Assembly: GCA_001799715.1 (NCBI GenBank)
Contig: MGTZ01000021.1
Span: 51,846 to 105,698, forward strand
Length of the DNA: 53,853 nucleotides
Origin: Elusimicrobia bacterium GWB2_63_16
GTDB taxonomy: Bacteria > Elusimicrobiota > Elusimicrobia > Elusimicrobiales > UBA9959
Direction of reading: 5' to 3'
Each line of letters begins with the position of its first letter. Position 1 is the first letter of the stretch. A program made the position numbers and the translations under genes. Below the pieces are notes generated by a model, which had not been told where the DNA came from, ran no database searches, and was given only the letters and a program-made list of their open reading frames with translations. This document shows positions 33,998 to 42,309 of this stretch, piece after piece.

Positions 33998-34654
33998 ATG
34001 GAAGAACACAAGCCAAGCATCGTTTACCGCTACGGGGAGGGGCTCTACGTGAACCTCACCAACCGCTGCCCCACGGCCTGCGTCTTCTGCGTAAAGAACT
34101 CCTGGAAGATGGACTACCGCGGCAGCGACCTGAACCTGCAGGGCGCCGAGCCTTCGCCGGCCGAAGTGCTGGCGCTGGCCAAGGCCGAATGGGCCGCGGC
34201 CCCGTTCAAGGAATTCGTTTTCTGCGGCTACGGCGAGCCCACGATGCGCCTGGAAGCCCTGCTGGCCTGCGCGCGCATGATACGCAACGGCCGCGCCGAG
34301 CCCCTGCCCAAAAACCTCCGCATCCGGCTCAACACCAACGGCCTGGCCAACGCCGTCTGGGGCCGCAACGTGGTGCCCGAGATGAAGGGCCTCATAGATT
34401 CCGTGCACGTCAGTCTGAACTCGGCCGATCCGGCGCAGTGGCGCGAGCGCATGCGCCCGATGGACCCGTGGGCCGACACCGGCTTCGAGAAGGTCAAGGA
34501 ATTCATAAGGGAAGCGTCCCTGCTGCTGCCGGAGGCCGTGGCCTCGGTGGTGGAGGACAAGGACGTGGACCTGGCCAAATTCCGCGAGCTGGCGGAGCGG
34601 CTGGGGGCCGAAGTGCGCGTGCGGCCCCGCCTCGAGACGGAGGCCGGCAAATGA
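33998..34654 (+). CDS. Radical SAM protein, TatD-associated type
   Basis: A 218-residue short radical SAM enzyme. LYVNLTNRCPTACVFCVKNS contains the cluster motif CxxxCxxC (Cys24, Cys28, Cys31). FVFCGYGEPTMR is the GGE-like SAM-binding strand and RLNTNGLAN follows. This compact form matches the family often encoded next to or fused with TatD nucleases; no tatD gene is in the window. Substrate unknown. AGGA is 14 nt before the ATG, a weak site. Its stop overlaps the next start by 4 nt. Confidence 0.82.
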   Translation: MEEHKPSIVYRYGEGLYVNLTNRCPTACVFCVKNSWKMDYRGSDLNLQGAEPSPAEVLALAKAEWAAAPFKEFVFCGYGEPTMRLEALLACARMIRNGRAEPLPKNLRIRLNTNGLANAVWGRNVVPEMKGLIDSVHVSLNSADPAQWRERMRPMDPWADTGFEKVKEFIREASLLLPEAVASVVEDKDVDLAKFRELAERLGAEVRVRPRLETEAGK

Positions 34655-35115
34655 TGGAACGCAAGTCCATGCTGCTGCTGCTGGCGGCGGCGGTGTTCGT
34701 CCTCGTCAGCGTGCCCAGCGTCATCTTCAACAACGCGATCAAGAAATATTTCAGCTTCGTCGGCCAGTGGAACGTGGCGACGATAAAACCCTCGCGCACC
34801 GCCGTCATCCCGTCCATGCACGCCCGGGCCGACAAGTCCCCCGAAGCACCCCAGCCCGAGCTGCGCTTCGCCCGGTTCACCATAAAGATCGCCGGCGCCA
34901 AAGACGTGCGGATAGCCGGCGACTTCAACAAGTGGAACCCCGACGCCCTGGTCCTTTCCAGGAAGGACGCCAGGACCTGGGAAGCCATAGTGCCGCTGCC
35001 CCCGGGCAAATACAAATATCTCTGCCGCATAGACGGCCAGGACGTGCTGGACCCGCTTAACCCCGACACGGACATGGAATCGGGGCGCAAAGTCTCGGTG
35101 CTTACCGTAAAATAA
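34651..35115 (+). CDS. Membrane-anchored protein with CBM48/glycogen-binding-like domain
   Basis: A 154-residue protein starting with ATG in an ATGA overlap with the radical SAM gene. One N-terminal membrane helix (about 7-24) leads to a linker and an early-set beta domain (about 72-154): VRIAGDFNKWNPDAL, LPPGKYKYLCRIDGQ, DPLNPD are typical of the AMPK-beta/isoamylase N-terminal fold. No catalytic domain follows. The anchor suggests the domain lies in the periplasm, binding a glucan or serving as a structural module. Followed after 1 nt by a secreted protein with a glucodextranase-type C-terminal domain. Confidence 0.78.
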   Translation: MMERKSMLLLLAAAVFVLVSVPSVIFNNAIKKYFSFVGQWNVATIKPSRTAVIPSMHARADKSPEAPQPELRFARFTIKIAGAKDVRIAGDFNKWNPDALVLSRKDARTWEAIVPLPPGKYKYLCRIDGQDVLDPLNPDTDMESGRKVSVLTVK

Positions 35116-35116
35116 C

Positions 35117-36799
35117 ATGAAGAAAAATCGCTTCTTCCTCGCGCTGGCCGCGGCATTCTTTATTGGTTCGGTCCCGTCGTACGCCCAGCAGGCCTTCCTC
35201 TGGGTGCCCTCCGGCGAGGCCGGCCTGGAAGAAGTGACGGCCGCCCTGGAAGCGGACAAGGCCCTGCGGCTCACCGCGGCCTTCGCCTCGCTGCCCAAGG
35301 GCCTGGCCCCCCGCCTGAAGGCCCTGGAGGCCGAAGGCCGGCTGGAACTGGCCCTGCGCCCGGCCGGGGATCCCCCGCTTCCGCTGCTCTATTACCCCGG
35401 CGCCGGCGAGGTGAAGTGGGAGGGCAAGCCCTCCTCCGCCGCCATGCAGTCGGACCAGTATTTCCTCTCGCTGCGGCTCAGCCTGGCCAGGGACGCCGCC
35501 CTCAAGGACCTGGGCAAGGCCCCGGCCGGCCTGGTGTCCCCGCCCGGCGGGCTGGCCGCCGATTATTTCCCGCTGGCCCGCGCGCTGGGTGTAAAATGGA
35601 TAGCATGCGGCCCGCTGGCCTCCACGGCCGCCGCCGTAATGCAGGCCGGCGGCGTCTACGCCGTGCCTTTCGCCCCTTACTCCACGGCCGCCGCGGCGGG
35701 GCCCTTCGTGGTTTTCGACGAAACCCTGGCGGCCGACCCGGCCGCCCTGCGCGCCCTGCTGGCGGCGGAACTGAAGTCTCTCGTGCCGCAGGCCAGGCTT
35801 ACCGTCTCCGACGCCCTCAGGACCGCGATTTCCACCTCCGCCGTGGCCGGCGAGATCTCGGCCGCGGCCGCGCCCTGGGCCGGGGATTACTCCCGCCTGG
35901 CCTCCGCCCGGCTGCAGGCCGGCGCGCTGGCGGCGCTGGCCCGCACCCGCGCCGACCTGATGCTGCACCTGAACGCCGCCCAGGGCGACTACCGTAAGGC
36001 CGCGCCGGCCTTTGAAGAATATTTTTCGGCCGAGGACGGCGCCACGCTGCTGGCGCTGGCCTCCTCCGAGCCGGAAGCGGCCGCCGAAGCCGAGACCGGC
36101 CTGCGCGGCGCGCTGGCCAGCGCCTACCGCCTGATGAACAAGCAGCCGCCGGCCTGGGTTTTTTCCAGCCTTACCGACGCCGCCTCCGGCTCGGCCGCGG
36201 CAGGGGAACTGGCCGTGGAAAAATTCCCCGGCGGCTTCCTGATCAGCAACTCCGACAGGCCCGCCGTCCCGCCGGCCGCCACCCCCGGCCTGCCGGCCGC
36301 CTCCGACCCGGCCAGGATCTGGAAACTGTCCGCCCTCAAGGTCTCCACCGGTCCGGACGGCACCCTGTTCCAGTTCAAGCCGGGCGCCCTGGACAACGCG
36401 CACAAGAACGCCGCTGGTTTCAGCCACCTCCTCATCGACCTCTATATGGACGTCAACCACCGCCCGCGCGCCGGCGTTACGCGCACGCTGGAGGGCCGTC
36501 CCTTCAGGCTTTTCCCCGAGAACGCCTGGGAGTACGCCCTGGAGATCTCGCCGGCCGGGGCCGCGCTGCACAAGCTCACGCCCCGGGGCCCGGCCAAGAC
36601 CGCGAATCTGCGCGTAACCGCGGAAGAGGGCTGGATAAAGGTGCTGGTGCCCCCCGCCGCCATGCGCGGCACTCCCGGCTTCTGGGGCTACGCCGCGCTG
36701 CTGCTGGCCCCCGCGGACGGCGGCTACACGATCACGGATCATATCGCCGAGGACGTCTCTAACGGCTACATCTACGCCGTACGCCCCGGCAGGCGGTAA
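35117..36799 (+). CDS. Secreted protein with glucodextranase-like C-terminal DOMON domain
   Basis: A 560-residue protein with signal peptide (FLALAAAFFIGSVPSYAQ). About residues 25-230 look like an (alpha/beta) domain of the polysaccharide-deacetylase/GH57-like type (LVSPPGGLAADYFPLARALGVKW), but I see no clear catalytic metal triad. About 385-555 match a glucodextranase C-terminal DOMON-like beta-sandwich (HLLIDLYMDVNHRPRAGVTR, then AWEYALEI and the terminal DVSNGYIYAVRPGRR). It is translated with the CBM48-like anchor gene. Probably binds or processes a polysaccharide at the envelope; enzyme activity is unproven. Confidence 0.72.
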   Translation: MKKNRFFLALAAAFFIGSVPSYAQQAFLWVPSGEAGLEEVTAALEADKALRLTAAFASLPKGLAPRLKALEAEGRLELALRPAGDPPLPLLYYPGAGEVKWEGKPSSAAMQSDQYFLSLRLSLARDAALKDLGKAPAGLVSPPGGLAADYFPLARALGVKWIACGPLASTAAAVMQAGGVYAVPFAPYSTAAAAGPFVVFDETLAADPAALRALLAAELKSLVPQARLTVSDALRTAISTSAVAGEISAAAAPWAGDYSRLASARLQAGALAALARTRADLMLHLNAAQGDYRKAAPAFEEYFSAEDGATLLALASSEPEAAAEAETGLRGALASAYRLMNKQPPAWVFSSLTDAASGSAAAGELAVEKFPGGFLISNSDRPAVPPAATPGLPAASDPARIWKLSALKVSTGPDGTLFQFKPGALDNAHKNAAGFSHLLIDLYMDVNHRPRAGVTRTLEGRPFRLFPENAWEYALEISPAGAALHKLTPRGPAKTANLRVTAEEGWIKVLVPPAAMRGTPGFWGYAALLLAPADGGYTITDHIAEDVSNGYIYAVRPGRR

Positions 36800-36826
36800 A
36801 CGCAGGACACAGCCTCAGGAGGCGCC

Positions 36827-37585
36827 ATGGCCGACAGGGATAAAATAATCGCATACACGGACTCCTACCTGGATTCCCGGAACATCAAGGACGCCTCGCT
36901 CAACGGCCTGCAGGCCGAGGGCCGGACCGAAGTGAAGAAGATAGCCTTCGGGGTTTCGGCCTCACTGGAATGCATAAAGCGGGCCGCGGCCTGCGGCGCC
37001 GACATGCTGATAGTGCATCACGGCCTGGTCTGGGAGCGCCGCGCGCAGACCTTCACCGGCCCCCTCAAGCGCAAACTGGAAACGCTGTTCGGTTCCGGCC
37101 TCTCGCTCTGCGCCTGGCACTTGCCGCTGGACAAGCACCCGGTGGTGGGCAACAACGCCCGGCTGCTGGCCCTGCTCGGCGCGAAAGGCCTGAAGCCGTT
37201 CGGCTCTTACGACGGCGAGACCATAGGCTGGCGCGGCACCCTGCCCAAGCCCCTGACCATAAACGACATAGCCGCGGCCCTGGCCATCAAGCTGGACGCG
37301 GAGCCGCTCTGCTTCCGCTTCGGCACGGAGAAGATCCGCACCGTAGGCGCGGTCAGCGGCGGCGCGGCGCGCATGTTCGAGCAGGCCGCGGCGGCCGGGC
37401 TGGACCTCTACCTCACCGGCGAGGTTAGCGAGCCCACGCAGGAATACGCCCGCGAAACGCGCGGCAACTTCATAGCGGCAGGCCACTACAATTCGGAGAA
37501 GCCCGGCGTGCAGGCGCTGGCGGGCGTGCTGGAGAAGAAGTTCGGCGTGCGGACCGAGTTCATCGACATCCCCAACCCCGCTTAA
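36827..37585 (+). CDS. Nif3-like dinuclear metal centre protein
   Basis: A 252-residue protein of the Nif3/GTP cyclohydrolase I type 2 family. Metal ligands are visible in IVHHGLVW (His64, His65), in LPLDKHP (near 103) and in GHYNSEKPG (near 220). Members form hexamers with two metals per subunit; the cellular role is unsettled. AGGAGG lies 6 nt before the ATG. It ends at a bidirectional terminator. Confidence 0.88.
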   Translation: MADRDKIIAYTDSYLDSRNIKDASLNGLQAEGRTEVKKIAFGVSASLECIKRAAACGADMLIVHHGLVWERRAQTFTGPLKRKLETLFGSGLSLCAWHLPLDKHPVVGNNARLLALLGAKGLKPFGSYDGETIGWRGTLPKPLTINDIAAALAIKLDAEPLCFRFGTEKIRTVGAVSGGAARMFEQAAAAGLDLYLTGEVSEPTQEYARETRGNFIAAGHYNSEKPGVQALAGVLEKKFGVRTEFIDIPNPA

Positions 37586-37602
37586 AGCGTTCCCCCGCAA
37601 AT

Positions 37603-37630
37603 AAAAAAGGCCGCCCGCGCGGCCTTTTTT
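37603..37630. terminator. Bidirectional intrinsic terminator
   Basis: AAAAAAGGCCGC (37603-37614) pairs perfectly with GCGGCCTTTTTT (37619-37630). It lies between the convergent Nif3-like gene and the MFS gene. Confidence 0.93.
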
Positions 37631-37644
37631 ATTTCCCGCCGGGC

Positions 37645-38877
37645 CTAGGCCGGCTTATAGTCTATGCGCGGCAGCAGCAGGATCACGAAGGACAGCAGGA
37701 GCACGGCGGCGGCGTTCATGGCTATGCAGAAATCCACGGAGAGCCGCTCGGCCAGCACGCCGTTGACCATGAAGGCCAGCGGCATCACCGCGTAGGCCAG
37801 CGTGGTCAGCACCGAGAAGAAGCGGCCCTTCATCTCGTCGGGCACGGTGGCCTGGAAGAGGGTGAGCGCCAGCGTGTTGCCGCCTCCCAGCGCCGCACCC
37901 GCGCCGAAGAGCAGCGCGCAGACCAGGTACCTGTTGCCCGCGAAATACAGGCCGCCGAAGCTCAGCCCCATCAGCAGCACGGAAGCGAAGAGCCAGCCGT
38001 AGATGTTGCCGTAGGACTTCCTGAAGCTCAGCGAGGCCGCCAGGGCCGCCGAGCCCAGCGCGAAGAAGGTCTCGAACACGGCCAGCCAGGTCACCGACTC
38101 GTTGAGGCGGAACTTCACTATCATCGGTATCAGTATGAGTATAGGCGACACGAAGAAATTGAACAGCGCGAAAGCCAGGATCAGCGAGAGGATGGGCCTG
38201 TGGCCGAAGGTGTAGGCCAGCCCCTCCTTGAACTCGGCTATGAAAGAGCTCTCGGTCCTCTGCTCCGGGTCCAGGTCCGTCTTAATGCCCAGCACGGCCG
38301 CGAACGAAGCGGCGTAGCCGGCCGCGTTGAACAGGAAAGCCCCGGCCACGCCGGCCGCGGCCATCAGCACGCTGCCCAGCGCCGAGCCGAACACGTTGGA
38401 CAGCTGCAGCACGGAGGCGTCGGCGGCCACCGCCTGCGGCATTTTCTCCGGCGAGGTCAGCCGCAGGATGGAGGCGGCCACGGCGGACTCGAACAGCGGC
38501 CCGAAGCCGGCTATCAGGAAGCAGATGGCGTAGAGCAGCCACAGGTTCAGCCGCCCGCTCCAGAGCAGCAGCGCCAGCGCCAGCACCAGCGCGGCGCGCG
38601 CGGCGTCGGCGGCCAGCATCACCAGGCGCTTGTTGGTCCGGTCGGACAGCGTGCCCAGCAGCGGCCCGAACAGCACCACCGGCAGCACGTTGACCGCCAT
38701 GATGAGCCCCAGATGGAACTTGGAGCGCTCCCCGGCGGTGGAGAGCACCCACCAGGCGATCGCTATGGAGAAGAACTTGTCGCCCACGGCCGAGATGATG
38801 CGCCCCAGGAACAGGCGCCGGAAGTCGGCGAACAGCGCCAGCGGGTGGGTTTTCAGTTCTCCAATGATCTCTCTCAT
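37645..38877 (-). CDS. MFS exporter
   Basis: A 410-residue protein with about twelve membrane helices. The N-terminal FRRLFLGRIISAVGDKFFSI and the loop GTLSDRTNKR (between helices 2 and 3) match the MFS_3/enterobactin-exporter-like group. Length is normal. It probably exports a drug or small metabolite. A TAGAAT hexamer ends exactly 6 nt before the ATG and there is no Shine-Dalgarno, so the transcript is probably leaderless. Divergent from the purine permease gene. Confidence 0.85.
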   Translation of the reverse strand: MREIIGELKTHPLALFADFRRLFLGRIISAVGDKFFSIAIAWWVLSTAGERSKFHLGLIMAVNVLPVVLFGPLLGTLSDRTNKRLVMLAADAARAALVLALALLLWSGRLNLWLLYAICFLIAGFGPLFESAVAASILRLTSPEKMPQAVAADASVLQLSNVFGSALGSVLMAAAGVAGAFLFNAAGYAASFAAVLGIKTDLDPEQRTESSFIAEFKEGLAYTFGHRPILSLILAFALFNFFVSPILILIPMIVKFRLNESVTWLAVFETFFALGSAALAASLSFRKSYGNIYGWLFASVLLMGLSFGGLYFAGNRYLVCALLFGAGAALGGGNTLALTLFQATVPDEMKGRFFSVLTTLAYAVMPLAFMVNGVLAERLSVDFCIAMNAAAVLLLSFVILLLPRIDYKPA

Positions 38878-38883
38878 GGAGTA

Positions 38884-38889
38884 ATTCTA
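38884..38889 (-). promoter_or_regulatory. -10 element placing +1 on the MFS start codon
   Basis: TAGAAT on the minus strand followed by six bases and then ATG (38877). No Shine-Dalgarno; the -35 region is poor. Confidence 0.5.
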
Positions 38890-38937
38890 TAAAATACGGC
38901 CGAGCGACTTTCATCAATCCCCGGAAATGCCGGAAAA

Positions 38938-38946
38938 TGCTAAATT
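38938..38946 (+). promoter_or_regulatory. Extended -10 element placing +1 on the permease start codon
   Basis: TGC-TAAATT: an extended -10 (TGn) directly before the hexamer at 38941-38946, then ACCCTT and the ATG at 38953. No Shine-Dalgarno. Two near-identical 9-10-mers (CCGGAAATG, CCGGAAAATG) lie just upstream and may bind a regulator. Confidence 0.55.
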
Positions 38947-38952
38947 ACCCTT

Positions 38953-40377
38953 ATGGATAAATTCTTCAAATTCGCCGAGCGCGGCACCGATTTAAAGACC
39001 GAGTTCCTCTCCGGAGCCGCCACCTTCCTGACGATGGCCTACATCATCTTCGTGAACCCCGGCATCCTGTCCGCCGCCGGCGTACCGTTCGCCGGCGCGG
39101 TCACCGCCACCGCCCTCGGCGCGGCCGTAATGAGCGTGCTGATGGGCCTGGTGGCCAACCGGCCGCTGGCGCTGGCCAGCGGCATGGGCATCAACGCCGT
39201 CATCACCTTCTCCGTCATCGGCTTCCAGCAGGCCAACGTGCCGTGGCAGGTGGGCATGTCGGTCATCTTCATCGAGGGCCTGCTGATCCTGGGCCTCGTG
39301 CTTACCGGCTTCCGCGAGGCCGTGATGAACGCCATCCCGCTCAACCTCAAGCGCGCCATCGGCGTGGGCATCGGCCTGTTCATCACCCTCATCGGCCTCA
39401 ACCAGGGCGGCCTCATCCGCCCGGCCCCGGTGACGCTGGTCTCGCTCGGGGATTTCTCGCAGCCCTATGTCTGGATAGCCCTCATCGGGTTCTTCTCCAC
39501 GGCTTTTTTCATGGCCGCCAAAATCAAAGGCGACATACTCTGGGGCATACTGACGGCGACCCTGGCGGCGCTGCTGTTCGGCGTCACCTCCGCCCCCTCC
39601 TCCGCCTTCGCCGCGCCCGACTTCTCCACCTTCTTCGCCCCTTTCCAGTACGTCAACGGCAGCCCCGCCCTGTTCCAGGCGCTGACGCCGGCGCTGGGCT
39701 TCGTCATCTTCGCCATCATGCTCACCGACTTCTTCGACACCATGGGCACCGTGGTGGCCGTGGGCGAACAGGCCGGCTTCGTCAACAAGGACGGCTCGGT
39801 GAAGGATATCAACAAGATCCTGCTGGTAGACTCCGCCGCCGCGGTCACGGGCGGCCTGTTCGGGGCCAGTTCCATCACCACCTACGTGGAGTCGGCCGCC
39901 GGCGTGGCCGAGGGCGGGCGCACCGGCCTCTCTCCCATCGTCACGGGCCTGTTCTTCGCCCTTTGCGCTTTCTTCTCGCCGCTGGTGCAGATGATAGGCG
40001 GCGGCTTCCGCCTGGAGAACGCGCGGCAATACTGCCTGCTGGTAGACGGCGGCTTCACCGCTCCGCCCGACGTGCTGGCGCCCGGGTACGGCGACTATTT
40101 CGTCTACCCCATCACCGCGGGCGCGCTGATCATAGTGGGCTCGCTGCTGATGAAGACGGTGCGCGAGATAGACTGGGACAAATTCGACGAGGCGCTGCCG
40201 GCCTTCCTGACGATAGTCGGCATACCGCTGACCTACAATATCAGTTACGGCATCGGCTTCGGCTTCATCACCTACACGGCCATGCGGCTGATCCGCGGCA
40301 GGTTCAGGGAGATCCACCCGCTGATGTACGCGGTCAGCGCCGCCTTCCTGCTGTCTTTCGTCCTGGGCTCCAGGTAG
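38953..40377 (+). CDS. NCS2-family purine permease (AzgA-like)
   Basis: A 474-residue protein with twelve or more membrane helices. FKFAERGTDLKTEFLSGAATFLTMAYI and the NPGIL segment match the adenine/guanine/hypoxanthine permease branch, and ASGMGINAVITFSV and FDTMGTVVAVGEQAG are the two substrate-site regions. It imports purines with protons. It fits with nearby pyrB as nucleotide-related, though they are not in one operon. Leaderless start likely. Confidence 0.9.
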   Translation: MDKFFKFAERGTDLKTEFLSGAATFLTMAYIIFVNPGILSAAGVPFAGAVTATALGAAVMSVLMGLVANRPLALASGMGINAVITFSVIGFQQANVPWQVGMSVIFIEGLLILGLVLTGFREAVMNAIPLNLKRAIGVGIGLFITLIGLNQGGLIRPAPVTLVSLGDFSQPYVWIALIGFFSTAFFMAAKIKGDILWGILTATLAALLFGVTSAPSSAFAAPDFSTFFAPFQYVNGSPALFQALTPALGFVIFAIMLTDFFDTMGTVVAVGEQAGFVNKDGSVKDINKILLVDSAAAVTGGLFGASSITTYVESAAGVAEGGRTGLSPIVTGLFFALCAFFSPLVQMIGGGFRLENARQYCLLVDGGFTAPPDVLAPGYGDYFVYPITAGALIIVGSLLMKTVREIDWDKFDEALPAFLTIVGIPLTYNISYGIGFGFITYTAMRLIRGRFREIHPLMYAVSAAFLLSFVLGSR

Positions 40378-40390
40378 CGGTTTAATTTCG

Positions 40391-40396
40391 TATAAT
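40391..40396 (+). promoter_or_regulatory. -10 element before the DUF2157 gene
   Basis: A perfect TATAAT ends 12 nt before the ATG at 40409, leaving a leader of about 6 nt; no good -35 and no Shine-Dalgarno. Confidence 0.4.
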
Positions 40397-40408
40397 TTCA
40401 GCGGGGCT

Positions 40409-41728
40409 ATGTCTTACCATTCCAAACTCAAAACCGACCTGCAGGGCGCCGCTGCGGCGGGCCTCATAACGCCCGAACAGGCCGACAAGGTCTGGGAGCG
40501 CTCCTATTCCATGCGCACCTTCGCCTCTTTCAAGGCCGCCCACTGGATAGGCGCGGCCGCGGGGCTGTTCGTGGCGCTGGGCCTGATCCTGGTAGTGGCC
40601 AGCAACTGGGACAAGATAGGCGCCATAGCCAAGATGGGCGCCTTCCTGCTGCTCTTCTACGGCATCGGCGAAGCCGTGCTGCGGCTGGAGAGCAAGCCCG
40701 CCGCCGCCATACCGCTGGAAACCCTCTGGTTCTTCATGCCGGTGCTCGGCATCGGCCTGTACGCGCAGATCTTCAATCTCAGCGGCGACCCCGTTAAGCC
40801 CTACCTGGTGTGGGCCGCCCTGTCCGCCCCGCTGGCCGTCTTCTCCAAACGACCGCTGGCCGCCTACCTGTGCGCCATCCTGCTGTTCACCGTGCTGTAC
40901 TGGGGCACCATGGGCTCCGCCAATATGCTCTCGCTGACGGCCCGCTACAACTCGGGCAGCCAGCCGCTCTGGCACTGGGCGCTGGCGCTGGGCACGCTGG
41001 GCGCCGGCGCGGCGCTGTACCCCGGCAAGCGCCTCGGCCTGCCGCTGGGCGCCGGCGTGGTCTGGCTCTTCGTCATGATGGTGGCCGACACCGCCATAAA
41101 AGTGCGCTCCGAGGCCCTGGTGCTGCTGACCGGCATGTCGCTGGCCGTGCTGTGGCTCACCTACGGCCGCGAGACCGCCGAGGAAAAAGCCGGCCTGCCG
41201 CTCACCGCCTGGACAGCCGCCGTCTACCTGATGACCTTCTTCTGGCATTACCGGGGCCACTCCAGTTACGGCTCCTCCTCCTCGGACACCGCCGCCGGCG
41301 GCGCAATAGCCTGGCTGCTCTTCGCCGGCGCGCTGATCAGCGCGCTGTTCAGGAAGCAGCGGCTGCTCCCCGAGGGCGCCACCGAGGATTACCTGGCCAA
41401 GGCCCTGCTCGCGGCCTCCATGCTGGGCGCCTTCCTGCTGTTCGACGCCAGCGAGGGCTCGGCTAAGATCCTGGCAGTGATCGCCAACGTGATACTGGCC
41501 GCCTACGGCGCCGGCTGCATAATCAGCGGCGCCAGGACGGCCAACGAGAAGCTCATTAACCGCGGCGTGCTGGTGATCACGCTCACCGCCATTACCCGCT
41601 TCGTGGACCTCTTCGGCGGCCTGCTCAAGAGCGGCGTCGCTTTTATCGTTACCGGCCTGGCCTTCGGGGCGCTGGCCTATTTCGTCAACCAGGGCCGCAA
41701 GGCCCTGATAGAGTCGGTGAAGAAATGA
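40409..41728 (+). CDS. DUF2157 membrane protein
   Basis: A 439-residue protein. A short cytoplasmic N-terminal helical domain (SYHSKLKTDLQGAAAAGLITPEQADKV) with the typical 'glycine-leucine-isoleucine-threonine' turn precedes about twelve membrane helices. The first helix reads IGAAAGLFVALGLILVVASNWD, the DUF2157 signature. Function is unknown for the family. Its stop overlaps the start of the GDYXXLXY gene by 4 nt, the usual partner. Confidence 0.88.
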   Translation: MSYHSKLKTDLQGAAAAGLITPEQADKVWERSYSMRTFASFKAAHWIGAAAGLFVALGLILVVASNWDKIGAIAKMGAFLLLFYGIGEAVLRLESKPAAAIPLETLWFFMPVLGIGLYAQIFNLSGDPVKPYLVWAALSAPLAVFSKRPLAAYLCAILLFTVLYWGTMGSANMLSLTARYNSGSQPLWHWALALGTLGAGAALYPGKRLGLPLGAGVVWLFVMMVADTAIKVRSEALVLLTGMSLAVLWLTYGRETAEEKAGLPLTAWTAAVYLMTFFWHYRGHSSYGSSSSDTAAGGAIAWLLFAGALISALFRKQRLLPEGATEDYLAKALLAASMLGAFLLFDASEGSAKILAVIANVILAAYGAGCIISGARTANEKLINRGVLVITLTAITRFVDLFGGLLKSGVAFIVTGLAFGALAYFVNQGRKALIESVKK

Positions 41729-42231
41729 GCAAACTCCGCATAATCCTTCTTGCCCAGCTGGCCTTCTTCGGCGCCTGGGGCGGCTGGCTGCTCTCCTCGC
41801 GCAACGCCGATTCCCCCGAGTTTTACCTTGAGACCGCGCCGGTGGACCCCCGCGACCTCATCAGCGGCACCTACGTCGCGCTCACCTATGACATCTCCCG
41901 GCCCACGGCCGGCGATTGCCGTGACTTCAGGAATTTCGGACCGGTCTTCGTAAAGCTTGAGCACCGGGGCGGGACGGCGAACACCGCCGACGGCCCGGTG
42001 CCGGTCTACGAGGCCGTGGACTGCAGCGCCAATCCCCCGCAGGAGCCCGGCTGGGCGGCCGCCAGCCTGCAGCACGGTTTCGGCGGAATGACGGCCCTCT
42101 ACGGCATTGAACGCTTTTTCCTTAACGAGAACGACCCGCGCAAGGACGCCGTCAGCGGCACCGTAGTGGCCAAGGTAAAGATCGGCCACGGCCGCCGCCT
42201 CGACCTCCTGGACCTGGTCAAAAAGATCTAG
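41725..42231 (+). CDS. GDYXXLXY-domain protein
   Basis: A 168-residue membrane-anchored protein (one helix, about 5-24) with DPRDLISGTYVALTYDI: the family motif GDYxxLxY appears as G48-T-Y50-V-A-L53-T-Y55, with Asp replaced by Thr. The family is nearly always encoded beside DUF2157 proteins, as here by an ATGA overlap, so the two likely form one envelope complex of unknown role. Confidence 0.88.
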   Translation: MSKLRIILLAQLAFFGAWGGWLLSSRNADSPEFYLETAPVDPRDLISGTYVALTYDISRPTAGDCRDFRNFGPVFVKLEHRGGTANTADGPVPVYEAVDCSANPPQEPGWAAASLQHGFGGMTALYGIERFFLNENDPRKDAVSGTVVAKVKIGHGRRLDLLDLVKKI

Positions 42232-42233
42232 CC

Positions 42234-42288
42234 CGCCAGCCGGCCCTACCGCCGTTACCGCCCGCTGGCGCAACCGCCCCGGGCGGTT
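42234..42288 (+). promoter_or_regulatory. Two hairpins in the pyrB leader
   Basis: CGCCAGC (42234-42240) pairs with GCTGGCG (42264-42270); immediately after, AACCGCCC (42272-42279) pairs with GGGCGGTT (42281-42288). Only TTTG follows, so termination would be weak. They may end the upstream transcript or control pyrB. Confidence 0.45.
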
Positions 42289-42309
42289 TGCCTAAATAAA
42301 GGAGCCCTC

